Below, in pieces: positions 31,147 through 40,711 of a stretch of DNA of 64,000 nucleotides. Each line of letters begins with the position of its first letter. The stretch's first letter is position 1. The position numbers and the translations under genes are program-made. The DNA lies in assembly GCA_022457065.1 (NCBI GenBank), contig JAJGBQ010000002.1, positions 744,001 to 808,000 of the forward strand. The letters run 5' to 3'. The notes below the pieces were generated by a model. It worked only from the letters and a program-made list of their open reading frames with translations, did not search any database and was not told where the DNA came from. The DNA is from Curvularia sp. ZM96. Taxonomy: Eukaryota > Ascomycota > Dothideomycetes > Pleosporales > Pleosporaceae.

Positions 31147-33536
31147 ATGGCCGTTGACATCACCAACCCCCCCGACGTCTTTGCCGCGGCCAGCGTGGCC
31201 CAGATCCATGCCGCCCTTGGCCAATTGCACGACCACGAGGCCGCCGTGACGCAGCAGCTCAACGCCCTCGTCGCCTCCCAGAAGGACCTCTCCCGCGAAC
31301 TCGGCCGCCTCGATCTGCTGCGCGCCCACCTTGGCACCCAGGCCGTTAATACGCGCGCCATCAGCAATGGCATGCTCTCGGATGCCGCCTCCATCGCCAG
31401 CCGCATCTCGAGCGCCGTCAAGCGCCTCGACCAGGAGCAGTCCAATGTAAAGGCGACGTTGCAGGTCGTCGAGCAGGTGGCCGAGCTCAAGGCCTGCGTC
31501 CTGGGCGTTCATGGCTCCATGGGTGCCCCTCAGGACTGGGAGACGGCCGCGGGGTACCTCAGTCGCGCCGCCAAGATACCTGACGACGTTGTAGACGACA
31601 GCTTTGCAGAAGAGATTGTGCCCACCGCCGAGGTGCCAGACCCCCCGCGGGTCACGCTCGACGCCGCCGCCGAGTCGCTGTGCGGCCTCTTCCTGCGCGA
31701 GTTCGAAAAGGCCGCCAAGGACGGCGATGGCTCCAAGGTGACGCGCTTCTTCAAGTTGTTTCCCTTGATTGGGAGGACAGACGTGGGCTTGGATGCATAC
31801 GGTCGATATGTGTGTCAGGGTGTAGCCTCTCGGGCGCGCGCAAACTTCAATGCGGCCTCGCCTGCCCAGAGAAACGAGGGCTTCTTCTACGGAAACACCA
31901 TCACTAAGCTGTTCGAACACATTGCCCAGATTGTAGACGGACATGAGCCACTAGTAGAGCGTCACTACGGTCCCGGTATGATGCAGAAGGTGATTGAGCG
32001 TCTGCAGATTGAAGCCGACGTGCAAGGCGGCATTGTGCTCGACACATGGCACGAAGAACGCCACATTGATCGCAAACTGACCGAAATCAAATCCTATGCC
32101 TTTTCTTTCCTAGTCTCCAGCTTTCTCCCATCTCAAAAGCCCGCTTCTGCAACACCTCGCTCCAGCTCACCAGCTAACGGCGGGGTGCGCACAAGTGAAG
32201 ACGAGGGCGTCGACATGAAGGAGATTGACGGCCTACTTGGGGAGGGTGCCCTCATACTGGGACGTTATGCTCTGTATACTCGCTTCATCTCTGACAAGTG
32301 TGCAGTAAGTCCAATTTGCATCCATCGTGACCCGTTTACTCATGCATACAGCCCGCTGAGCCTGAAGAACGCATCGACTATGGCCTGGTAATGCCCAATT
32401 TCTTAGCCACTAGCAACCTTCACAAAAAGGTCAACAGCCATCTCATTGAGCCAGTCAATGCCATGACGACCTTTTTCTTCCGCAGATCGGTCGAGAAGGC
32501 TTTCCAGCTAGACGAGTCGCCTTCAGATCTCACCTTGAACCCAAACAAGCCCCTTGGATCCAATCCGCCCTTCATAACATCGGCTGTTGACGACGTCATG
32601 TATATTGTGAACCAAGTGCTGCAGAGGACACTTGCGACATCTCAACGGGCGGTTGTGGCCAGTGTAGTGCCTGCCGTGAGCCACATCCTGGGCGCCGAAT
32701 TCATCGGCATGATACAAAGAAAGATGCGAGATGAAAGCTATCCAAAGCCCGTCATACAAGGCGGACTGCCTCCTGAGGACAAGGTCATTGCATTCTTAGT
32801 TTTGATCAACAATCTCGACATTGCCAACGATTATGTTAAACGCATCGTACAGCAACAGCTGCGTGCACAACCGCAACCAGGCCAAGAAGACGCTCACTCT
32901 CCTTTGCAAGACCTTTTCCCCTTTGGCCATGATGCGACCTTTGTGGAAAATACCCTCAAAGCAATGGAAAAGTCCTTCGCAACCAAGAGTAGTGACCTGC
33001 TCAACGACGGCATCACCGTCCTCTTTTCCAACGTCCTCAAGCCCCGCATCCGACCCATTCTAGCCGAGGCATTCAGAGATGTCAGATACGATCCTGATGC
33101 AGATGCGAACGAGGATGACGAAGCTGAGGATAGTGATATTGTCAAGGCGCGCTTCGATCGCGGTTGGGGCGTCGTGATTCGGCCCATCAAACGTATCCTT
33201 ACCTCAGCAAACTTTGATCGCCTTCTTGCCCTCGGCCTCAACTATCTCGCTTCTGCATTGGAAAAACGCATCAAGAGCTACTACGGCCGAGTCAACGAGC
33301 TAGGCGCGGTTCGCCTGGAGCGAGACATTGCAGGCATCATTACTGCTGCTACGGCTGGTGGTGCATACTCCCTTCGTGATGCATTCCAAAAGTGCACGCA
33401 GATGACCTTGATCTTGAACATGGAGGACGACGAGTTTGAGCAAATGGCCGTCGATGATGCCACAGGCGAATCAGGCATATCCTGGGTTCTCGATGCTGAA
33501 GAGAGAAAGAGGGTGCGGGCCATTGTCAAGGGATAG
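31147..33536 (+). CDS. COG4: Conserved oligomeric Golgi complex subunit 4 (780 aa)
   Basis: Exons 31147-32304 and 32352-33536; one 47-nt intron with a GTAAGT donor, phase 0. COG4 belongs to lobe A of the COG tethering complex, which catches retrograde vesicles at the Golgi and binds SNAREs and the SM protein Sly1. Seen in the sequence: an N-terminal heptad-rich coiled coil (about residues 10-125), then the conserved core FFKLFPLIGRTDVGLDAYGRYVCQ at about 199-222, then a helical C-terminal CATCHR domain. Signature C-terminal text includes VRLERDIAGIITA and LRDAFQKCTQMTLILNM. A low-complexity Pro/Ser insert (about 335-350) precedes the intron. Length matches the family. Confidence 0.93.
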
Positions 33537-34317
33537 GTTGAGTTTACGAATCTCGACCCTAGCGCTTACAGCGGGGTTCAAGTATCGCTGTCTAACCTAA
33601 CATCATAGTTGATGTGAAATAAATTCTCTACATGAGGCATCGGTAGACTACCTGCGCTCCTTGTGACGAGTACTCTACATGCACACAATACTCTGCACCA
33701 ACACACTATCTTCACTGTTTTTCGCCCTTGGTCTCAATTCTGCAGCAAACAAGTCCCAGTTCCTCCAGGTCCTTGGACACCTGTCACCCAGCGAAGCTTT
33801 TGTCAGAGCGAACACAGCATAGTTGCGCATGTCGAAGGGGGACATAGTCGAGAAGTGACCCTTGGGTAGGAGAGTGTTGGTGCTGGCGCTGGATGATTTG
33901 GCACGAAGCGGTTTGTTCTTGAGATGCCTCATGATCACCAAGATGACTAGAACAGCATTAGCTATCCGGTCTACACAATTTAATTGTTCGGCAAAGTACA
34001 ATATTCGCCAGTATGAGCGATTCATCTATCGATAGAAACTCTATTCTAACCAAGCTTTAACCACCTCCCCTATTCGCGTAAGATTTATATTGCCATTTAA
34101 CGTATTGGATCCAGGCCCCACTGCTGGAACCTCCAGCCGCCTTGGCCGAATGCGAGTGACCGAGCACGGGCTTGGCCAAACTCTAAACTTAGCTGTTAAA
34201 TGCATATCTTGCCGTATAACGTGTCCTTACGTTCATTATCTCCAGATGTATTTAGTCTAGACTGCTTATTTCTTCCACGGACATCGCTCTACGCCACTTC
34301 CGCCGCCTGATTGCGCC
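33537..34317. other. Intergenic, no gene seen
   Basis: Contains the 3' end of the COG4 transcript and the promoter of the GH125 gene. The small frames at 33663-34025 are without support. Confidence 0.45.
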
Positions 34318-35954
34318 ATGCGGCTGTCATTCGCAGGCTTTGCCGCGCTTCTGCTAGCGCCTTTGGCAAGCGCCCAATGCCCGCTCTACCAGAACTATGC
34401 CTCGCAACGCCACGAACCCTACTCGACGGGCAAATACAGCCTGAGCTATGCGAGGCCCATTGTGCCTTGTAGAACGTTTCAGGCACCAGAGGTCGAGGAG
34501 ACGATTGACAGGTTGCGCAATGTGATCAAAGACCCTGATTTGTTTCGGGTACGGCCGAATCACGCTTTGTATATGAATGTAGCATGTGTATACTGACTTG
34601 TCTGGAATAGCTCTTTGAAAACACATGGCCAAGTACGTTAGATACTACCATTGCGTGGCGAGGAAAGTCGAACAATGCTAGTGATCTCAGCAGGCTAGAC
34701 GGGCCTCAGATGAGCCGCAATTCTGAGGAATTGACTTTTGTCATCACTGGTGACATCGAGGCCATGTGGCTTCGCGACTCTGCCAACCAACTCCAAGCCT
34801 ATATTTCCGTGCTGCAGGCGAATTCCAGCGAGGGTAGCCTTGCAAGTCTGTTTCGTGGCGCGATCAACCTTCAAGCACGGTACATACTTGGAAACCCCTT
34901 TTGCAATGCTTTCCAGGCCCCAGACGAGAGTGGGATACCGCAACGCAGCAGCAAGAACGATGACCGCATTACTCCGCCGTACGACTACTTCAAGGTTTTT
35001 TCTTGCCAGTGGGAACTCGACTCGGTCGCATCTTTCCTGCAGCTATCCACCGACTACGTGACCGCAACCCACGATTACGATTTCTTCCGCACTTCCAGCA
35101 ACTGGACCAAAGCCGTCGAGTTGATCCTGGACACAGCTGAAAGTATGATGATTGACAGCTACACCGAAGACGGCGAATGGCAGCACACACCGTACACGTA
35201 CTGCGCTCCCTACGGCGGCACGCCCATCAATGACTGCAACGGCAGCCCGCACAGAGGCAACCTTGGGCTCGTCCGCTCATTCCACCGCCCCAGCGATGAC
35301 GCATGTACATACCAGTATCTCATCCCCTCCAACATGATGTTCTCCTCTGCCCTCAACTCGTCTTCAGACATCATGTCGCGCCTGGAGACCCCCTCCACCT
35401 CACGCAACCTCACCACGCGCATGCAAGAAATGAGCACGGGTATTAACCGCGGCATCGAGAAATTCGGCCTCGTTTCTGACCCCAAGTACGGAAAAATCTA
35501 CGCGTACGAGGTCGACGGATACGGCGGTACAAACATCATGGATGATCCCAACGTCCCTTCGCTCCTTTCTGCCCCCTGGATAAAGTACACGACCGTCCAC
35601 GACCCAGTGTATAAGAATACGAGAAAAAAAGTGCTCTCGAGAGATAACCCTTACTACGCGGTGGGACCCGCCATCACCGGCGTAGCGAGTCCGCATACGC
35701 TGCCTGGCAAGCCCTGGCCCATGGCACTTATCATGACGATCTTGACGTCCGAGGATGACGACGAGATTATAACGAATCTAAAGTGGCTGCTGCAAAGCAC
35801 GGATGGACTGGGCCTGATGCATGAGAGTGTGAATGCGCGCAATGCAGGTCAGTGGTCGCGGCAGTGGTTTAGTTGGGCCAATGGAATGGCTGGACAGATG
35901 ATATTGGATCTGGAAAAGAGGAGGCCGCATATTCTGGAAATGTCGTTTCAGTGA
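34318..35954 (+). CDS. GH125 exo-alpha-1,6-mannosidase-like, secreted (524 aa)
   Basis: Exons 34318-34548 and 34611-35954; one 62-nt intron, phase 0. A signal peptide (MRLSFAGFAALLLAPLASA) starts the protein. The body matches the Mug157/DUF1237 family, now GH125: LTFVITGDIEAMWLRDSANQL near residue 125, FSCQWELDSVASFLQLS, LGLVRSFHRPSDDACTYQYLIPSNMM, and GPAITGVASPHT toward the end. The conserved acids in GDIEAMWLRDS and CQWELDS are probable catalytic or substrate-binding residues. Bacterial members remove alpha-1,6-mannose from N-glycans; fungal members probably trim mannans in the secretory pathway or wall. Length is typical and the gene is intact. Confidence 0.9.
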
Positions 35955-36160
35955 CTGGGACCATCTTTTTGATTAGTACTTAGAAACATCGTGTGAATTG
36001 GATGCTGATTGCAAGTCAACAAGTGGACGAAAATGAAACTCTGGTACAGTTCCGTCCGATCATGGTCCGGAAGGATCGCAAAAAAAAAAGTGGGATTTTG
36101 ACATCTTCTGTCAGGCGCCAGCAGGGTGGGAGCAGAAAAGAAAGCAAAAGCAAAAAGAAT

Positions 36161-36251
36161 TGACTCGGCCGAGGCTCGAACTCGGGACCTTTCGCGGTCC
36201 TTCACATTGTTGATGTGAGGCGAACGTGATAACCAACTACACCACCAAGCC
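36161..36251 (-). tRNA. tRNA-Val(CAC), split by a 17-nt intron
   Basis: Minus strand. Acceptor GGCTTGG/CCGAGTC pairs fully with two G-U pairs, discriminator A. Anticodon stem TTCGC/GCGAA, loop CTCACA with anticodon CAC. The intron follows position 37 and contains ATGTG, which pairs with CACAT, giving the expected pre-tRNA hairpin. T arm CCGAG-TTCGAGC-CTCGG. A run of five T lies six bases beyond the 3' end. Confidence 0.93.
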
Positions 36252-36593
36252 GATTTCATGTCTTTTTGCAAAATTTGAACAAATATGACTCAAAGTTCTT
36301 TTGCCGCGCTAAGTCCCAACGCCCGGTTACTTGGTCCCTTCGTCTTAGTATATCGGCATCCTAAACACACCTGGCATACTAATTGGACACCGTATTCCGA
36401 GTATTTAATAGGAGCCTACGATGGAATAGGATAATCGCTGACATGTAAGCAATTAGTGTTGAAGATGATACCAGCAAGGCGTCCCACCCTCAGCGGCTGC
36501 GGAGGTCTGCATAAAAGGCACCCATTTCCTAAGTAGCGTCAGCACCCATCTTACCAATCTGCCTACCTCTCTATCGCCTTGTGTTCGCCCACC
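36252..36593. other. Promoter region of the nitronate monooxygenase gene
   Basis: Between the tRNA and the ATG at 36594. A CATAAAAG element at 36510-36517 lies about 80 bases upstream of the start and could act as a TATA box. Confidence 0.4.
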
Positions 36594-37640
36594 ATGTCCA
36601 AACTCAAAGACCAGCTACCATGGATGTCTACCCCGCTCATCGTCAACGCGCCCATGGCAGGCTTCGCAGGCGGTAAACTAGCATCGGCCGTCACACTTGC
36701 AGGAGGCCTTGGCATGATTGGCGGCCTCTGGGATATGGACGCTGTACGGAACGAAATCGGCATCGCCGTCGAGACGCTGAAAGGTACGCCTGTCACATCG
36801 GCGGGGTCAGGAACAATACCTATCGGTGTTGGCTTCCTGCCGTTTGTCAGCAAACTAGATGAGGTGCTGGCTATTCTCCAGGACCACAAGCCAGCGGTGA
36901 TGTGGCTGTTTGCTTCCAAGACGTTGGATGACTATGCGGACTGGGCGCAGGCGATACGCAAGGCTTCGCCTGAGACGAAGATTTGGATCCAGGTTGGTAG
37001 CGTGGCGGCTGCCTTGCATATCGCGAAAACGGCACAGCCGGATGTGCTCTGTCTTCAAGGTGCTGATGCCGGCGGCCACGGTTTTGAGAAAGGCGCTTCG
37101 ATCATTTCGCTGTTACCAGAAGCTTCGGATGCCCTTGCTGCCGAAGGTCTTGCTCACATCCCGCTTGTAGCATCAGGCAGCATCGTAGATGGACGGGGCG
37201 TCGCAGCTGCTGTCTCGCTGGGTGCTCAAGGTGTGGTAATGGGAACGCGTTTCCTGGCATCGGAGGAAATCAAGATACATCCAAAGTACCAGGCTGCAAT
37301 CCTCGAGGCGCAAGACGGCGGACAAGTGACCACGCGCTCAAAACTGTTTGACCAACTGAGAGGTCCGAACATATGGCCGGAGCTGTACGATGGGCGCAGT
37401 CTGGTCGTGCAAAGCCATAAGGACTTTGTTAATGGAATGAGTCTGGAAGAGATCCAAAGATTGCATAATGAAGAGGCTGCGGGTGAAGACAAAGGATATA
37501 ATACAGGACTACAGGGTCGCGCAGCAATTTGGGCGGGCGCAGGTGTAGGGCTGGTGAAAGAAGTTCAGAGCGCAAGACAAATTGTAGAAAGCGTACGAGG
37601 AGATGCTCGAGATATCTTGCTTCGGGTTGCAAACATGTAA
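36594..37640 (+). CDS. Nitronate monooxygenase-like FMN enzyme (348 aa)
   Basis: A single exon. I chose the ATG at 36594 (context CACCATGTC) over the one five codons upstream. The protein is a TIM-barrel flavoenzyme of the 2-nitropropane dioxygenase/NMO family: IVNAPMAGFAGGKLASAVTLAGGLGMIGG at the start; CLQGADAGGHGFEKG near residue 155, in which the GGHG loop binds the FMN phosphate and the His is the proposed catalytic base; then PLVASGSIVDGRGVAAAVSLGAQGVVMGTRFLAS. Such enzymes oxidise alkyl nitronates such as propionate 3-nitronate to aldehydes plus nitrite. A detoxification role is likely, but the substrate cannot be read from the sequence. Length is normal and no neighbouring gene suggests a pathway. 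Confidence 0.9.
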   Translation: MSKLKDQLPWMSTPLIVNAPMAGFAGGKLASAVTLAGGLGMIGGLWDMDAVRNEIGIAVETLKGTPVTSAGSGTIPIGVGFLPFVSKLDEVLAILQDHKPAVMWLFASKTLDDYADWAQAIRKASPETKIWIQVGSVAAALHIAKTAQPDVLCLQGADAGGHGFEKGASIISLLPEASDALAAEGLAHIPLVASGSIVDGRGVAAAVSLGAQGVVMGTRFLASEEIKIHPKYQAAILEAQDGGQVTTRSKLFDQLRGPNIWPELYDGRSLVVQSHKDFVNGMSLEEIQRLHNEEAAGEDKGYNTGLQGRAAIWAGAGVGLVKEVQSARQIVESVRGDARDILLRVANM

Positions 37641-38489
37641 GGGGAAAAGAAGCAAACAATCAAAATGGATTGGTGACGTCACATATGAGCAGTGAGGGTG
37701 ACGAACGGCCTTTTGTTTGCATGCCCACAAGAACATTTGATTGGTAGAAACTCCAAGCTTAGTGTTTACTACGTGTGATAAAGATAATCCGCTAAGAAGG
37801 CGATAGCGGAGGGCTATCTACGTAAACCCGTTTTAAGAATACAGCCTGTCAAACCATGATACTAAATTCTCTACTTTGGTAACCCGTGCTGGTATACAGT
37901 AACATGGTGGTAAATGCCACTACATGCGAAAGCCAACGCAATTTTAGAAGCCAAGAAGGCACATGGACGCATAACAGAGTCATTTTCCTTGTTCCTATTA
38001 CTAGTCTCCTTTCTTTTATTCTTTTTTGCGTCTCTAGTACAGGTCCCTATCTACAATATAGATACTCATACAAAGCTATAAAAGCCTTTTATCACTGTAC
38101 TTGCTTGCTGAGGCATATTTTTGTCTTCAAAATGGTGCGTGGAATGAATAGTGTAACAAGACAGCTGTAGCAGCGAGCAATATGCGAAAGAAGTGTGAGA
38201 TTGCTTCATGTATCTTTCAACTCTATCTCTGGCCCATGTATTGTCGCAGCCTATGCAAGGCCGCAGAAGCAATGACTTCAGCTAAGCTAAAGCAACAAGC
38301 TACTACAACCACAATAATTATGCGCTATCTCAATAATAATAATAAAAAAACCAAAGCTATGTATTATAGATAAATAAGCATGCTAGATAGGAGGGACAAA
38401 ATATACGATTTCTGGGATACATGATGTCACATGATAGTCATGTGACTTCAAGTGGACATATATCATCGGGACCTTCTCGAGTAGCTAGA
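37641..38489. other. AT-rich spacer
   Basis: No supported gene. A short AAT microsatellite with an A run lies near 38330-38350. The sequence becomes strongly AT-rich, marking the start of a second accessory stretch. Confidence 0.45.
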
Positions 38490-38790
38490 ACAATCAATCT
38501 TCGATCTATGAACACGAGCTCTAACCTCACCATGGATCTTGTATAGGAACCGGTTGTGGTCTTGGAGAAGCGAGCGTTCGGTGAAAGAGATGCGGGCAGC
38601 AGATGCTAGTTTCTGCACGCGCCTCTCAATGCGCTGCTTGCTCTCCTCATCAAGTGCAAGAGCGCCACACTTGATTACGATATGCAGCCTTGATAGTGCC
38701 TCTGTTGTTACAGGTGTCTGCGGCTACTCTTCGGGCTGGCAGAAGGCTACAACTTTGTCAACTGCTGGAACAAGCAACTAAGTCAGAGGC
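38490..38790 (-). mobile_element. Remnant of a pogo/Fot1-like DDE transposase C-terminus
   Basis: Minus-strand translation from about 38785 reads VVAFCQPEE, TAG stop (38729-38731), PQTPVTTEAL, ALDEESKQRIERRVQKL, then ERSLLQDHNRFLYKIHGEVRARV. This order (a TP-rich linker, a helix with EESKQR, and LLQxxNRFLxKxxxE) is characteristic of the C-terminal end of fungal Tc1/mariner-type Fot1/pogo transposases. The stop lies where Gln would be expected (CAG to TAG). No catalytic domain was found upstream, and no terminal inverted repeats were identified. Confidence 0.6.
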
Positions 38791-39150
38791 TTTGGTAAAT
38801 ACTTCAGAACCTGCTCCAGATTAAATGGAAACAGTGATTGTTCAGTCCTGCAGTGTATACGGGTCGAATTAATCGTCATCCGTCTGCACAGAATCATGTG
38901 CAGCGAGGTTTAAACAATCACGGTGCGGAAGGGCCGTCACATAACAACGTGACTCCTACGCAAACATAGCCAGATGTATCGTTAGTTACATGAGCGGTGT
39001 CAAAGCAGCTCTCAAATCACACGTTTCCAGGTTGTGCAGCACCACAAGGCGCCCATCACCAAGAGGCAACCAAGCGCAAGCCAGAGCCGCTATCAGCAAC
39101 CTCGCGCATACGCAATCCAAGTGCGCCAGAAAACAGTACACAAGTCCTGC
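38791..39150. other. Spacer, no gene seen
   Basis: Non-coding between the transposase remnant and the 3' end of the DUF6601 gene. It may include more of the dead element. Confidence 0.35.
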
Positions 39151-40206
39151 TCAAGGTAGACATACAACACCGCGTCTCCTGTTTTCAATCTCCCGATCGT
39201 ACCGCCAACAAGATAAAATGTGATACCAAAATAGCGCAATCCAAATCACGAGGATAGTGACGACGCCTGCTGCAACTGCAGCAAGTGCTGCCACAGTTAA
39301 GCCGTATGAAATATTTTGGAAGTCATGATTGTCCTGCAGCACTGATGTCGCAAGACCAACTTGTAGAGCCGAGAGCACCACAGAGAGCACAGCAAACGCA
39401 GCTAGCATCCATTTGAAATGCCGTGCAAAGAAGGCCTTGTACCAGGTGGAGCCTGCTCTGTATCCCCGAATCAAGTTATTTAGCGAGTGAGCCGGGGGGC
39501 TAAGTCTGTAGATAGCGTTGAGCCGGCTCAATCGTAGCTCCCCGTATTTATATCGCTCATTGACATCGCTTAGAGTGACTAAGTCGACGTTGTCAAGGAA
39601 GACATCCAAAAACTCCACCCAATCTAGCCACGCAATATCCTTCGACAGGAGACCAATTTCCTGTGCAATTGCAAGATCGCTTCGGTGGCACACGAGCCAC
39701 GTATAGGATAGCAGCATCCCACATGCAGAGTGGTAAAGCTCCTCGTCAGAACACAGATGCTTGTCCCAATAGTCGTAGTCAAGCAAGTACTCTGGTAGTG
39801 GCTTGACGAAGATCTGAGACTCGAACCAAACCAGGTGCTCGCTTGGATCTTCAGTGACGAGTATGCTGCGACCGAGAAGCTTCTGTCTGTGCAGAGGCCT
39901 GGCAGCGTTCGGCAAGCCAGCAAGCCAGAGATAACGCTGAATGGCGTTGAGTCTCGGTGTCCTCAGGTCGAGAGATACGTACTCGAAAGGAGACTTGTTT
40001 GGCCGTAAAAAGTGGCTTCTCTGGTAAATGATTGAAGGGAAGACCGGGTTAGACGGAGCTATAGATTCAGCTGAGCTTCGACGAGGGTTGTTCTTCGATA
40101 TCGGCGGACCATGCTTTCTTACGCTCAGCTGTGCACCGGATGGATGATGATGATCGAAGGCTGGCAAAGTGTCTGACTGGGAGGGTTGGTTGTCCTGTGT
40201 CGACAT
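39151..40206 (-). CDS. DUF6601 family membrane protein (351 aa)
   Basis: A single exon starting at 40206. After a polar N-terminus of about 70 residues it shows the pattern I associate with the fungal DUF6601 family: YVSLDLRTPRLNAIQRYLWLAG, PLHRQKLLGRSILVTEDPSEHLVW, a central helical part, and RYKYGELRLSRLNAIYRLS. Two C-terminal transmembrane helices follow, about residues 270-292 (MLAAFAVLSVVLSALQVGLA) and 308-333 (AALAAVAAGVVTILVIWIALFW). No biochemical function is known to me. The family is often found near HET/NLR genes and is expanded in Pezizomycotina. It is divergent from the NLR at 40712, with 505 bases between the start codons. Intact. Confidence 0.8.
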   Translation of the reverse strand: MSTQDNQPSQSDTLPAFDHHHPSGAQLSVRKHGPPISKNNPRRSSAESIAPSNPVFPSIIYQRSHFLRPNKSPFEYVSLDLRTPRLNAIQRYLWLAGLPNAARPLHRQKLLGRSILVTEDPSEHLVWFESQIFVKPLPEYLLDYDYWDKHLCSDEELYHSACGMLLSYTWLVCHRSDLAIAQEIGLLSKDIAWLDWVEFLDVFLDNVDLVTLSDVNERYKYGELRLSRLNAIYRLSPPAHSLNNLIRGYRAGSTWYKAFFARHFKWMLAAFAVLSVVLSALQVGLATSVLQDNHDFQNISYGLTVAALAAVAAGVVTILVIWIALFWYHILSCWRYDREIENRRRGVVCLP

Positions 40207-40711
40207 CGTTCAGCTGCAACGGCGAACGAATAGTTCGCGTCTGAATTTTAGGTTCGACGAAGGATTGTGGAGAGCCTACATGAATTGGAGAGCTGCTTAA
40301 CTTATCTCAGCTGGCTTGTCACGGATCAAACTCGACGGGGAAAGGACGTGCCTCGCCTTGAGAGCAAGGCTGCTGTTGAGCGCTGTTGCGAAGGATTCCC
40401 CAACGGCGCCCAGCTCAGACGAAGAGGGATCAGATGCGCCACCCCACCCCCACAACATAGCATCGGCTGACAACGCTGATTGGCAAGCATAGCCATACCC
40501 GTCCTATCTGCACGCCTTGGCTAAAACACCTTGCCTGCATTAGCCAGCTATGCGGCGCAGCCAGCATAACCCAGGGCAGCCTCGCCATAGCCGCCGATCA
40601 CCTGCTCACGATACTACCAACCCTCCACTCACGCGCCCTCCGTCGGGCTGCTCGCGACCTAGACTGTAGACAATGCCCTTCACTTTCTCTGCTGTTCACC
40701 TCTGAGCCAAC
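40207..40711. promoter_or_regulatory. Shared divergent promoter of the DUF6601 gene and the NLR
   Basis: Outward-facing start codons 505 bases apart. The NLR-proximal half is CT- and C-rich; no clear TATA box. Confidence 0.5.

Noticed and set aside
31081..31944. 287-codon minus-strand frame inside COG4
   Set aside because: Antisense shadow of a GC-rich coding exon; the plus strand has a clear COG4 reading.
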